Shown here piece after piece: positions 25,315 to 33,924 of a stretch of 45,579 bases of DNA. Both the position numbers and the translations under genes were made by a program. Each line of letters starts with the position of its first letter. The stretch's first letter is position 1. Origin of the DNA: Bacillota bacterium (lineage in GTDB: Bacteria > Bacillota > Clostridia > Lachnospirales > Lachnospiraceae); assembly GCA_023450835.1 (NCBI GenBank), contig JAEXGM010000202.1:1-45579 (forward strand). Direction: 5' to 3'. Under the pieces are notes generated by a model, which made no database searches, had not been told where the DNA came from, and saw nothing but the letters and a program-made list of their open reading frames with translations.

Positions 25315-26730
25315 ATGGAAGAAAAATACCAGCTTATCGTAGTAGGAGCCGGGCCTGGAGGTTATGAGGCTGCTATACGGGCAGCTCAGCTTGGATTAAA
25401 AACTGCCCTGGTGGAGGAGAAAGAACTTGGCGGAACCTGTTTAAACAGAGGCTGTATTCCTACAAAAACACTGCTTCATAGCTCGAATCTTTACTATGAA
25501 ACAAATAATTTTGAGGAACTGGGCTTAAAGATTGATGGTATTTCCTATGACCTTGGGAGTCTTTATGAAAGAAAGAACCGGGTAGTAGAGAAGATACGAA
25601 ACGGAATTGGCGGTCTCCTAAAGGCAAATAAGATAGATGTTTTTTATGGCAGAGCAGTGGTAGAAGGCTCTGGCAAGGTAAGGATTTTCTCAAAGGAAAC
25701 AGGGGAAGAAAGGCAGCTTGAAGGAGATAACCTGCTCCTTGCTGTCGGCTCCAGACCATTTATACCGGATATCCCCGGAACAGACCTTGATTTCGTTATG
25801 ACCAGTGATGATATTCTGGAGAGAAAGCATGATTTTAAGAAGCTTATCATTGTAGGCGGCGGTGTTATCGGGTGTGAGTTTGCTACAATCTTTACCCAGT
25901 TTGGAATAGAAGTGGAGATAGTGGAAGCTGCGGATAGGATATTGCCTTCCCTTGATAAAGAAATCTCCCAAAGTGCTTCTATGAATCTTAAGAAGAAGGG
26001 GGCACTCATCCATACAAAGTCAAGGCTTGAAAAGATTGAAAAGGATGAAGAGCCTGCCGGTTCTTTAAAGCTTACTGTTTCCGCTGCCGATACTTTAAAG
26101 GAGCTTACTGCCGATGGGGTTCTTATTTGTATCGGAAGAAAGGCCAATGTAGATAATCTTTTTTCAGCGGGAGTAAATCTGGAACTGGATAAAGGCAGGA
26201 TAAAGACCGATGAGAGGTTTATGACGAATATGCCCGGAATCTATGCTGTCGGAGATGTGACCGGCGGTATTCAATTAGCTCACAATGCTTCCGCCCAGGG
26301 TATTACAGTGGCAGAGCTGATTGGCGGGATAGAACCCTCCATTAATTTAAACAGCGTTCCTTCCTGTGTGTATATGAATCCGGAGATTGCATCCGTCGGC
26401 TTATCGGAAGAAGAAACTAAAAAGGCAGGAATTGAGTTTGCTGCCGGTAAATACCCTATGTCAGGTAATTGTAAGACCCTTCTTTCCATGGATGAAAGAA
26501 GCTATATCAAAGTAATAACAGAGAAAGTAAGCGGTAAACTTCTTGGCGCTCAGATAATATGTGCAAGAGCAACGGACATGATCGGAGAATTTTCTCTTGC
26601 CATAGCAAATGGACTGACAGCAGAAGAAATGCATGCTGCCATCAGACCTCATCCTACTTATGAAGAGGGAATATCAGAAGCTTTGGCGGATACCCTCACA
26701 GGTGCAATTCATCTGATGCCACGGAAATAA
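25315..26730 (+). CDS. lpdA: Dihydrolipoyl dehydrogenase (L protein)
   Basis: A flavoprotein that reoxidises dihydrolipoyl-GcvH with NAD+. It is 471 residues. The N-terminal FAD motif is VVGAGPGGYEAA. The redox-active disulfide is Cys42-Cys47 (GGTCLNRGCIPT). An NAD-binding motif is IVGGGVIGCEFA, and the C-terminal HPTYEE carries the catalytic His. There is no fused N-terminal lipoyl domain. It is last gene of the gcv operon. Confidence 0.95.
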   Translation: MEEKYQLIVVGAGPGGYEAAIRAAQLGLKTALVEEKELGGTCLNRGCIPTKTLLHSSNLYYETNNFEELGLKIDGISYDLGSLYERKNRVVEKIRNGIGGLLKANKIDVFYGRAVVEGSGKVRIFSKETGEERQLEGDNLLLAVGSRPFIPDIPGTDLDFVMTSDDILERKHDFKKLIIVGGGVIGCEFATIFTQFGIEVEIVEAADRILPSLDKEISQSASMNLKKKGALIHTKSRLEKIEKDEEPAGSLKLTVSAADTLKELTADGVLICIGRKANVDNLFSAGVNLELDKGRIKTDERFMTNMPGIYAVGDVTGGIQLAHNASAQGITVAELIGGIEPSINLNSVPSCVYMNPEIASVGLSEEETKKAGIEFAAGKYPMSGNCKTLLSMDERSYIKVITEKVSGKLLGAQIICARATDMIGEFSLAIANGLTAEEMHAAIRPHPTYEEGISEALADTLTGAIHLMPRK

Positions 26731-26751
26731 ATTTATTAATAATACAATTTT

Positions 26752-26823
26752 GGCAGTACAGGATAACAGATAAATCTTAACGGTTAAATGTTGCTTAAGA
26801 TTATCTGTTATTTTGTTACTGCC
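26752..26823 (+). terminator. Long hairpin ending the gcv operon
   Basis: A long interrupted stem: GGCAGTA pairs with TACTGCC at the base, and ATAACAGATAAnTCTTAA pairs with TTAAGAnTATCTGTTAT above it. The tail TTATCTTTTTC is moderately T-rich, so termination is likely but not certain. Confidence 0.65.
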
Positions 26824-26896
26824 TTATCTTTTTCAAGCCTTTAGAACAACAGACTTTATAGGATTTATAGAAAAAACCTTGTTAAAATGTTGAATG

Positions 26897-26925
26897 TTGA
26901 ATTGAGATACTTTATTTTTTATATT
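26897..26925 (+). promoter_or_regulatory. Candidate promoter of the ArsR-gal cluster
   Basis: TTGAAT (26897-26902), a 17-bp spacer, then TATATT (26920-26925). It lies about 165 bp before the regulator start. Confidence 0.45.
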
Positions 26926-27004
26926 GTATATGGTATTATATATATAACAAAAAAAGAAGAACATATCAGGAATTATGATATAAAGTAAAAGAAGGGAAGG
27001 ATAG

Positions 27005-27072
27005 GTTGAAAAAACAAAAAGCAGTTTTTTCAACTACGTATTCAGGAATATCAAATCGAAGATTTGATATTC
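27005..27072 (+). repeat. Two perfect hairpins in the regulator leader
   Basis: Hairpin 1 (27005-27034) has an 11-bp stem GTTGAAAAAAC / GTTTTTTCAAC. Hairpin 2 (27046-27072) has a 12-bp stem GAATATCAAATC / GATTTGATATTC with a GAA loop. They end 3 bp before the AAAGGAG ribosome binding site. Hairpin 1 recurs before galT. Confidence 0.8.
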
Positions 27073-27091
27073 ACGAAAGGAGATAAAATCC

Positions 27092-28003
27092 ATGAAATCC
27101 ATTCGATTGGATCTGGATAATCAGGAGAAGATGGTACTTATAGCAAAGGCGCTGTCAATCGACGCACGGATAGAAATAATCCGGCTTTTGTATAAGAAGA
27201 GCTATAACATTAATGAGATAGCAGAGCAGTTAAAGCTGCCTCAGTCCTCAGCTGCAACCCATGTAAAAGTACTGGAAGAAGCAGGGCTCATAGAGACAGA
27301 GCTGGTGCCTGCCAGCAGAGGTTCCATGAAGATTTGCAGGATTTCCTTGGAATCTATAGAATTTCTGATGAAAACGGAAAGAGAAGAAGACATTGAAATA
27401 ATTCATATGCCCATTGGCAATTATGTTGATTATTATGTAGAGCCAACCTGTGGGATTGTTAGTGAAAAGGGTTATATTGACGAGGAAGATGAGCCCCGAT
27501 GCTTCTATAATCCATACCGCACCGCAGCAAAGCTTTTATGGTTTGGCAAAGGGTATGTGGAATACCGTTTCTCTAATCATTTGCTTACCAGCAGACAGCT
27601 AAAAGGAATGGAAGTTTCCATGGAACTTTGTTCGGAGGATCATGAATACAACATGGATTATCCCTCGGATATTACCTTATGGGTGAATGGAATGGAAGCC
27701 GGAACCTGGACCTGTCCCGGTGATTTTGGCGGCAGAAGAGGTAAGCTGAACCCTTCCTGGTGGCCGGATAAGAACACCCAATATGGTATCCTTAAGACCT
27801 GGATATTTAACCGGGAAGGAACTTATATAGACAAGGAGCAGATAAATCAAACTTCAATAGAAGCCTATCATCTGGAAGCAAACCCTTATATTTCGGTAAG
27901 GCTTGGAATAAAAGAGGATGCGAAACACATAGGCGGCATTAATTTATTCGGAAGCAGCTTTGGCGATTACCAGCAAGATATACGGATGAAACTGATATTT
28001 TAA
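27092..28003 (+). CDS. ArsR-type winged-helix regulator with large C-terminal domain
   Basis: A 303-residue protein. Residues about 10-85 form an ArsR-like winged helix (KALSIDARIEIIRLLYKKSYNINEIAEQLKLPQSSAATHVKVLEEAGLI). The remaining 200 or so residues are rich in Trp, Tyr and Gly and look like a beta-sandwich ligand domain, which I cannot name. There are no metal-site Cys pairs of the classical ArsR type. AAAGGAG lies 9 nt before the ATG. It is 32 bp upstream of galK on the same strand, so control of the Leloir genes by a sugar ligand is a reasonable inference. Confidence 0.82.
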   Translation: MKSIRLDLDNQEKMVLIAKALSIDARIEIIRLLYKKSYNINEIAEQLKLPQSSAATHVKVLEEAGLIETELVPASRGSMKICRISLESIEFLMKTEREEDIEIIHMPIGNYVDYYVEPTCGIVSEKGYIDEEDEPRCFYNPYRTAAKLLWFGKGYVEYRFSNHLLTSRQLKGMEVSMELCSEDHEYNMDYPSDITLWVNGMEAGTWTCPGDFGGRRGKLNPSWWPDKNTQYGILKTWIFNREGTYIDKEQINQTSIEAYHLEANPYISVRLGIKEDAKHIGGINLFGSSFGDYQQDIRMKLIF

Positions 28004-28035
28004 ACAATTTATTGAATAACAGGAGGAATAAGATT

Positions 28036-29196
28036 ATGAAACAGGAATTGTTAAAAAACTTTGAAGAAGTATTTGGTGTAGGAGAAGTGGAACTTTTCTT
28101 TGCACCGGGAAGGGTGAACCTTATCGGAGAGCACACCGACTATAACGGAGGTCATGTATTTCCCTGTGCTTTAACTATCGGTACTTACGGTGCTGCCAGA
28201 AAAAACGGAGAAAAAGTACTGCGTTTTTATTCTCTTAACTTCAAAGAACTGGGTGTGATTGAAGTTGCTTTAGAAAACCTGGTTTATGACAAAAAAGACG
28301 ACTGGGCCAACTATGCGAAAGGTGTAATTAAAACTTTACAGGATAGAGGTTATTCCATTGAAGAAGGTATGGATCTGCTTTATTACGGCAACATTCCCAA
28401 TGCCTCCGGACTGTCCTCCTCTGCTTCCGTGGAAGTTCTGACAGGCTTCATGGTAAAAGAATTATTCGGTCTTACTATCAGCCTGGTGGATATCGCACTG
28501 GTAAGCCAGTATGCAGAGAATCATTTCATTGGCGTAAACTGTGGTATTATGGATCAGTTCTCTATTGCTATGGGTAAAAAAGACCACGCCATCTTCTTGG
28601 ATACCAGCGATCTGTCCTATGAATATGCACCGATTAAGCTTGAAGATTCCAAGATTGTAATTGCCTGCAGCAATAAAAAGAGAGGACTTGGCGATTCCAA
28701 ATATAACGAAAGAAGACAGGAATGCGAAGATGCTCTGGCAGCTCTGCAGAAGGTCGTTGATATTAAATCGCTGGGAGAATTAACAGAAGAAGAATTTGAG
28801 AAGTACAAGGAAGCAATTGGAGATTCCACCCGCACTAAACGCGCGAAACATGCCGTATATGAAAATCAGAGGACAATTAAGGCAGTAGAAGCACTGGGTG
28901 CCGGAAATATCACCTTGTTCGGAGAACTTATGAATGCTTCCCACGTATCCTTAAGAGATGATTATGAAGTTACCGGAATAGAGCTTGATACGCTGGTAGA
29001 AGCTGCCTGGGAGCAGGAAGGGGTAATCGGCTCCCGTATGACCGGAGCAGGTTTCGGCGGTTGTACGGTAAGTATCGTAAAAAATGAAAATGTAGATAGC
29101 TTTATCCAAAAGGTAGGAACGATTTACGAAGAAAAGATAGGCTATAAAGCTGACTTTTATGTAGTAGAAGTTGGCGACGGCCCTGTAAGGTTATAA
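28036..29196 (+). CDS. galK: Galactokinase
   Basis: Phosphorylates galactose to galactose-1-phosphate, first step of the Leloir pathway. It is 386 residues from ATG 28036, which follows AGGAGG. GHMP-kinase motifs are present: GRVNLIGEHTDYNGG, the ATP loop NASGLSSSAS, and the C-terminal GAGFGGCTVS. The open frame from 28012 is not preferred because the ribosome binding site lies within it. Confidence 0.96.
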   Translation: MKQELLKNFEEVFGVGEVELFFAPGRVNLIGEHTDYNGGHVFPCALTIGTYGAARKNGEKVLRFYSLNFKELGVIEVALENLVYDKKDDWANYAKGVIKTLQDRGYSIEEGMDLLYYGNIPNASGLSSSASVEVLTGFMVKELFGLTISLVDIALVSQYAENHFIGVNCGIMDQFSIAMGKKDHAIFLDTSDLSYEYAPIKLEDSKIVIACSNKKRGLGDSKYNERRQECEDALAALQKVVDIKSLGELTEEEFEKYKEAIGDSTRTKRAKHAVYENQRTIKAVEALGAGNITLFGELMNASHVSLRDDYEVTGIELDTLVEAAWEQEGVIGSRMTGAGFGGCTVSIVKNENVDSFIQKVGTIYEEKIGYKADFYVVEVGDGPVRL

Positions 29197-29297
29197 TGAA
29201 GAACTTCTTATACAAGTTTGTTGCTGCGAAGGAAAGAACATTTGCCAAATGTCCGTTGGTGTGAATTAGAGTATAAAAAGAAAGGCAGGAGAAAAGT

Positions 29298-30290
29298 ATG
29301 ACAATATTAGTATTAGGCGGGGCAGGTTACATTGGTTCCCATACCGTTTATGAATTGATTGAAAAAGGTGAGGATGTAGTTATCGTTGACAATCTGGAGA
29401 CCGGCTACAAGGAAGCTGTTCATCCGAAAGCCAGATTCTATCAGGGAGATATCCGTAACAGAGAATTCGTTGACAGCGTATTTGAGAAAGAGAAAATTGA
29501 TGCGGTTATTCATTTTGCTGCCAATTCCCTGGTGGGAGAGAGCATGACAAATCCCTTAAAATACTATGATAATAATCTCTGCGGAACAAAAGTTCTCTTG
29601 GAGTCCATGATAGCTCATGATGTGAAAAAAATCGTATTTTCCTCTACTGCTGCAACCTATGGCGAGCCTGAGAGAGTACCCATCCTGGAAAGTGATAAGA
29701 CAGAGCCTACCAACTGCTATGGAGAGACCAAACTTTCCATGGAAAAGATGTTTAAATGGACGGACAGAGCTCATGGCCTGCGCTATGTATCCCTTCGCTA
29801 CTTTAATGCCTGCGGAGCTCATAAAAGCGGACAAATCGGAGAAGCGCACAATCCCGAGACCCATCTGATACCTCTGGTACTTCAGGTCCCTAACAAGAAG
29901 AGAGAAGCCATCAGTATCTTCGGAGATGATTATGATACCATAGACGGCACCTGTGTAAGAGATTATATCCATGTAACAGATTTAGCGCAGGCCCATATTC
30001 TTGCCGTTGAATACCTGATGAAGGGAAATGAAAGTGACATCTTCAATCTCGGCAACGGAGTAGGCTTTACCGTAAAGGAAATTATCGAGGCGGCAAAAGA
30101 AGTTACCGGTCAGGATATCCCGGCTGTGATATCTCCAAGAAGAGCCGGAGACCCTGCAAAATTAATAGCTTCCAGTGAAAAGGCAAAGAAAGTCCTTGGT
30201 TGGAAACCGGAATTCGTCGATGTAAAAGAAATCATTGAAACTGCCTGGAAATGGCATCAGACACATCCGGAAGGATACAAGACAAAATAA
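29298..30290 (+). CDS. galE: UDP-glucose 4-epimerase
   Basis: Interconverts UDP-galactose and UDP-glucose. A 330-residue short-chain dehydrogenase-fold protein with the NAD motif GGAGYIGSHTV at the N-terminus, catalytic SSTAATYG, and the YxxxK pair in NCYGETK. AGGAG lies close before the ATG. It sits 101 bp after galK, with no terminator between them. Confidence 0.96.
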   Translation: MTILVLGGAGYIGSHTVYELIEKGEDVVIVDNLETGYKEAVHPKARFYQGDIRNREFVDSVFEKEKIDAVIHFAANSLVGESMTNPLKYYDNNLCGTKVLLESMIAHDVKKIVFSSTAATYGEPERVPILESDKTEPTNCYGETKLSMEKMFKWTDRAHGLRYVSLRYFNACGAHKSGQIGEAHNPETHLIPLVLQVPNKKREAISIFGDDYDTIDGTCVRDYIHVTDLAQAHILAVEYLMKGNESDIFNLGNGVGFTVKEIIEAAKEVTGQDIPAVISPRRAGDPAKLIASSEKAKKVLGWKPEFVDVKEIIETAWKWHQTHPEGYKTK

Positions 30291-30308
30291 TTGAACGAGA
30301 AAACTAAC

Positions 30309-30443
30309 GTGAAATTTAAAAAGCAATTTTCACTTTCTATTAAGGCAGTTTCGCAAGTAGACTTGCGAAATGCAAGGGAATTAGGTTGAAAAAACAAAAA
30401 GCATTTTTTCAACATCCTGATTTGTACGTGCGCCAAGGCGCAC
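30309..30443 (+). repeat. Four consecutive hairpins in the galT leader
   Basis: (1) 30309-30333, GTGAAATT / AATTTTCAC. (2) 30349-30370, perfect 9-bp stem TTTCGCAAG / CTTGCGAAA with a 4-nt loop. (3) 30385-30413, GTTGAAAAAA / TTTTTTCAAC, the same element as at 27005. (4) 30428-30443, GTGCGC / GCGCAC around CAAG. The last one ends 5 bp before the GGGAG ribosome binding site of galT. None has a T-run that would end transcription after it. Confidence 0.8.
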
Positions 30444-30457
30444 AGATGGGAGTTACT

Positions 30458-32035
30458 ATGATATTTGAATACATCAGGGCGTTGATGGAATACGCAGTTA
30501 ATACGGGACTGACAGCAAAAGAAGATAAAAATTATACCCTTAACAGGCTTTTAGAAGCCCTTGGTCTGGAAGAATATGAAGAGCCGCAGAACAGCCCCTC
30601 CTATGAGGAAATAATTAAGGGCGGACTTGAAACTATCCTAAATGGAATACTGGACTATGCGGCAGATAAAGGGATGCTGTCCGGAGGCATAGTATACAGG
30701 GATTTATTTGATACGAAATTAATGGGACTCATGGTTTCGCCTCCCTCAACAGTAATTAATAAATTCTATTCTCTTTATGAAGAAAGCCCGAAATCGGCAA
30801 CAGAATATTATTACAAACTCAGTCAGGACTCCGATTATATCAGAAGGTATCGTATTATTAAGGACCAAAAGTGGGTTACCAAGACAGAATACGGAAGCTT
30901 GGATATCACCATAAACCTTTCAAAACCGGAGAAGGACCCCAAGGCCATTGCAGAAGCAAAATTAAAAAAGCAAAGCGGATATCCCAAATGTCTGTTATGC
31001 GTGGAAAATGAGGGCTATGCCGGCAGAGTGGATCATCCCGCCAGGCAAAACCACAGAATTATTCCGGTCAGAATTAATAATCAGGAATTTGGATTCCAGT
31101 ATTCTCCCTATGTTTATTACAATGAACACTGTATTGTATTAAACAGTGAGCATACGCCAATGAAAGTCGACAAAGAGGCTTTCAGGAAGCTTTTTGACTT
31201 TGTAAAGCTTTTTCCTCATTACTTTGTAGGGTCTAACGCAGACCTTCCCATTGTTGGCGGTTCTATTCTGACTCATGACCATTTTCAAGGCGGTAATTAT
31301 GAATTTGCCATGGCAAAAGCACCTATTGAAAAGAAATTTCAGATAAAGGGCTTTGAAAGCGTGGAAGCCGGGATTGTAAAATGGCCTATGTCTGTTATTC
31401 GCCTTAGAAGTAAAGAGGCAGAGGAACTGATAGAACTTGGGGATTATATATTAAAATCCTGGAGAACTTATACCGATGAAGAAGCTTTTATCTATGCCTA
31501 TTCCGATGCTTCCGGCAAGCTTTTGAATACAAAGGAAGCAATAGAAAAGACACAGGCAGGAGAAAGTGACCTGGAGCCTCATAATACCATAACTCCCATA
31601 GCCAGAAAAAAAGACGGTATCTATGAATTTGATTTAGTACTTCGGAATAATGTAACTACCAAAGAACATCCTCTTGGTGTTTATCATCCTCACAGCGAGC
31701 TTCATCATATCAAGAAGGAAAACATCGGACTAATTGAGGTAATGGGCCTGGCCGTACTGCCGGCCCGCCTTAAGAAAGAGATGGAAGAACTTCGTGACGC
31801 TATACTAGGAGCAAGAGTAATTGGAGAAGAAGAGGAAATCTATAAGCATAAGGAATGGATGGTAAGCTTTCTGCCAAAATATCCTGAAATTACATCAGAT
31901 AATATTGATGCAATCCTGCAGGAAGAGATTGGTCTGGTATTTTCAAAGGTATTGGAGCATGCGGGAGTCTATAAAAGAGACCTTGCAGGTCAGGAAGGCT
32001 TTGACAGGTTTCTTGTGCAGTTAGGCAGAGTATAA
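30458..32035 (+). CDS. galT: Galactose-1-phosphate uridylyltransferase, type 2
   Basis: Exchanges UMP between UDP-glucose and galactose-1-phosphate. It is 525 residues. Length and sequence fit the Firmicute type 2 family, not the shorter E. coli type. A CLLC segment (PKCLLCVENEGYAGR), the active-site region GGSILTHDHFQGG and YHPHSELHHIKKENIGLIEVMG are visible. I choose ATG 30458 with GGGAG 5 nt upstream. The frame is open from TTG 30386, but that stretch encodes the leader hairpins. Confidence 0.93.
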   Translation: MIFEYIRALMEYAVNTGLTAKEDKNYTLNRLLEALGLEEYEEPQNSPSYEEIIKGGLETILNGILDYAADKGMLSGGIVYRDLFDTKLMGLMVSPPSTVINKFYSLYEESPKSATEYYYKLSQDSDYIRRYRIIKDQKWVTKTEYGSLDITINLSKPEKDPKAIAEAKLKKQSGYPKCLLCVENEGYAGRVDHPARQNHRIIPVRINNQEFGFQYSPYVYYNEHCIVLNSEHTPMKVDKEAFRKLFDFVKLFPHYFVGSNADLPIVGGSILTHDHFQGGNYEFAMAKAPIEKKFQIKGFESVEAGIVKWPMSVIRLRSKEAEELIELGDYILKSWRTYTDEEAFIYAYSDASGKLLNTKEAIEKTQAGESDLEPHNTITPIARKKDGIYEFDLVLRNNVTTKEHPLGVYHPHSELHHIKKENIGLIEVMGLAVLPARLKKEMEELRDAILGARVIGEEEEIYKHKEWMVSFLPKYPEITSDNIDAILQEEIGLVFSKVLEHAGVYKRDLAGQEGFDRFLVQLGRV

Positions 32036-32170
32036 AGAAAAGGATACTAAAATAGACTCAAAATATAATCAAAAGCATATAATGAAATTTCTCTATAAAG
32101 ATATCATGATAAAGATAGATTCACAAAGGTATTACCTGAATTAGTATTTAATAAAATATAAAATTGCAGC

Positions 32171-32212
32171 AATAGCCCTTCTATGTTAAGATACCTTCAT
32201 AGAAGGGCTATT
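32171..32212. terminator. Perfect 15-bp hairpin between galT and the - strand gene
   Basis: AATAGCCCTTCTATG / CATAGAAGGGCTATT with a 12-nt loop. On the - strand it is followed by an AATTTTATATTTTATT tract, so it probably terminates the small - strand gene. It may also act for galT, though no T-run follows on the + strand. Confidence 0.7.
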
Positions 32213-32233
32213 ACCATAATATAGGACTGATTT

Positions 32234-32386
32234 TCATTTTGTATTATTTCTGTGTTTTTGAATTCCTGCATAAATAAGGCCGGATATATAAGACATTACT
32301 CTCCATATTAAGATGCCAAAGCCCATAAAGATAAGGTCAAATATTAATATACCAGCAATATATTTCATATAAAATATTAATCCCAT
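32234..32386 (-). CDS. Small single-pass membrane protein, 50 aa, antisense-oriented
   Basis: The only supported gene on the - strand. From ATG at 32386 it encodes 50 residues: a hydrophobic N-terminal two-thirds (IAGILIFDLIFMGFGILIW, one membrane helix) and a basic tail (QKHRNNTK). A promoter (TTGCTT-16 bp-TATAAT) lies upstream and a strong hairpin with a T-rich tail downstream. The ribosome binding site is odd. GGGAG is only 2 nt from the ATG. A better AAAGGAG serves a TTG seven codons upstream in another frame, whose stop overlaps the ATG as TGATG. Translational coupling is possible. Function unknown. Confidence 0.55.
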   Translation of the reverse strand: MGLIFYMKYIAGILIFDLIFMGFGILIWRVMSYISGLIYAGIQKHRNNTK

Positions 32387-32473
32387 CACTCCCTATAAAG
32401 AAATAACAAGATTATTCTCCTTTCCTATGGTCCTATGGGCGTTTTTTCTATGGTTTTATTTCTATCTTATTTG

Positions 32474-32501
32474 ATTATACAGTTATTTACTGGAAAAGCA
32501 A
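32474..32501 (-). promoter_or_regulatory. Minus-strand promoter of the small membrane protein gene
   Basis: Reads TTGCTT (32501-32496), a 16-bp spacer, then TATAAT (32479-32474) on the - strand, about 90 bp before the start codon. A + strand TATAAT (32545-32550) for the radical SAM gene lies 44 bp away, so the two genes look divergently transcribed. Confidence 0.55.
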
Positions 32502-32544
32502 CCGAAATCATAGGTTTGGTCATATACAGTCCACATTCCTTTCA

Positions 32545-32550
32545 TATAAT
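32545..32550 (+). promoter_or_regulatory. Possible -10 box of the radical SAM gene
   Basis: A perfect TATAAT 58 bp before the ATG, with no recognisable -35 hexamer at 16-18 bp. Confidence 0.35.
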
Positions 32551-32607
32551 ATGGGAAGCGATTAAATAGTATAAAATAAGAAAATAAAAAGGCAGGATTT
32601 TATTAGA

Positions 32608-33699
32608 ATGAAGCAGGAATTTGACTTAGAAAAATATATGACGAACGGTGTGGAAAACATCGTAAAAGGAGCGTTAAAAGCTTCCCTTTCCAACCCCAAA
32701 GAGAGTATTTTTATGGCTAAATATGCTCTATCCAGTAAAAAAGCGGCGGCAATAAGAAGAAAAGCAGAAGAAGCAGGTGAGCATATACCGGCTTTTCTCA
32801 TTGCCAGCATTACAAGCAAATGTAATCTGCATTGTGCAGGCTGCTATGCAAGAGCCAATCATGCCTGCCATGACGAAGAAGAAAAGAAACAGCTAAGCGA
32901 AAAAGAATGGACAGCTGTGTTTAAAGAAGCAAAAGAAATCGGCGTTGGCTTTATTCTGCTTGCCGGAGGCGAACCCCTAATCCGTAAAGATGTACTGGAA
33001 GCTGCTGCTAAAATCCCCGATATTTTATTTCCGGTTTTTACAAACGGAACCTTAATCGGAGAACAGTACATAAGGTTATTTGATAAGCATAGGAATTTGG
33101 TCCCTATATTAAGTATCGAAGGCAGAGAAGAAGGGACGGATACAAGAAGAGGAAACGGCGTATATGAAAAGCTTCTTACATCCATGGAGCTGCTGCAACA
33201 GAAAGGTATTTTATACGGTGCTTCCATAACGGTTACGACTGAGAATATTAAAGAAGTTACTTCTTATGAATTCTTAAATCAACTGTATCAGAAAGGCTGT
33301 AAAGTAGTTATTTATGTAGAATTCGTTCCCGTTACCGAAGAAGCGAAAGAGCTTGCCCCGGGTGAATATGAGAGGGAATACTTAAATAAGGCATTAGCAG
33401 ATATCAGAGAGCACTACGAGGATATGGTATATATCTCATTTCCGGGAGATGAAAAGACCTCCGGCGGCTGTCTTGCAGCGGGACGCGGGTTCTTTCATAT
33501 CAATTCCCAGGGCGGTGCGGAACCCTGTCCTTTTTCTCCCTACTCCGATATTAATGTACGGGACACAACACTGAAAAAAGTCCTGCAATCCAGATTATTT
33601 GTAAGGCTTCGAGAGGAAAATGTGCTTATGGAAGAGCATACGGGAGGCTGTGTTCTATTTGAAAAAAGAGAATTGGTAGAGGAACTTTTAAATTCCTGA
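32608..33699 (+). CDS. Radical SAM protein
   Basis: A 363-residue protein with the radical SAM cluster motif CNLHCAGCY near residue 70, preceded by an N-terminal helical extension. GGEPL, the usual SAM-binding element, follows in LLAGGEPLIR. The C-terminal part has GGCLAAGRGFFHINSQGGAEPCPFSPYSD, which resembles a shortened SPASM-like or twitch cluster region, but the Cys count is low. The substrate cannot be told. No obvious precursor peptide gene is adjacent, unless the small - strand gene counts. Only a weak AGGA lies about 11 nt before the ATG. Confidence 0.85.
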   Translation: MKQEFDLEKYMTNGVENIVKGALKASLSNPKESIFMAKYALSSKKAAAIRRKAEEAGEHIPAFLIASITSKCNLHCAGCYARANHACHDEEEKKQLSEKEWTAVFKEAKEIGVGFILLAGGEPLIRKDVLEAAAKIPDILFPVFTNGTLIGEQYIRLFDKHRNLVPILSIEGREEGTDTRRGNGVYEKLLTSMELLQQKGILYGASITVTTENIKEVTSYEFLNQLYQKGCKVVIYVEFVPVTEEAKELAPGEYEREYLNKALADIREHYEDMVYISFPGDEKTSGGCLAAGRGFFHINSQGGAEPCPFSPYSDINVRDTTLKKVLQSRLFVRLREENVLMEEHTGGCVLFEKRELVEELLNS

Positions 33700-33724
33700 T
33701 TATCTGGGTAAAAACAGGCAGGTG

Positions 33725-33740
33725 TTTAACTTCCGTTTAC
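33725..33740 (+). promoter_or_regulatory. Candidate response-regulator box upstream of the two-component operon
   Basis: TTTAACTTCCGTTTAC: two TTTA blocks 11 bp apart with TTCCG between. The same arrangement, doubled, occurs after the kinase gene at 35722-35759. Eleven-bp direct repeats are typical binding sites for OmpR/PhoB-family regulators. Confidence 0.5.
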
Positions 33741-33788
33741 ATTACAGTGATATTATATAAATAGAGTTTATAAAAGGATAATTCATAT

Positions 33789-33908
33789 GTGAAATTAAAA
33801 GACATTTTCCACTTTTGATTAAAGTGAGCCAAGGCGCGAATAATAGTTAGGTTAAAAAAGCTGTTTTTCAATACCGATTAATGAATATTCAATTTAAGAT
33901 TGAATATT
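33789..33908 (+). repeat. Hairpin cluster in the response-regulator leader
   Basis: Contains a degenerate GTGAAATT hairpin (33789-33812), a CCAAGGCGC motif (33829-33837), a degenerate copy of the GTTGAAAAAA hairpin (33851-33872), and a 10-bp hairpin AATATTCAAT / ATTGAATATT (33884-33908). The last one is just before GAGGAAAGAGG, the ribosome binding site. The same modules are seen at 27.0, 30.3 and 37.9 kb. Confidence 0.65.
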
Positions 33909-33924
33909 GAGGAAAGAGGACATT

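Noticed and set aside
25644..26147. 167-aa open frame on the - strand inside lpdA
   Set aside because: Fully antisense to a well-recognised gene, with no start signals; a coding-strand shadow.
30386..30457. Longer N-terminus of galT from TTG 30386
   Set aside because: The extra 24 codons are made from the GTTGAAAAAA and CCAAGGCGC hairpins; ATG 30458 has GGGAG 5 nt upstream.
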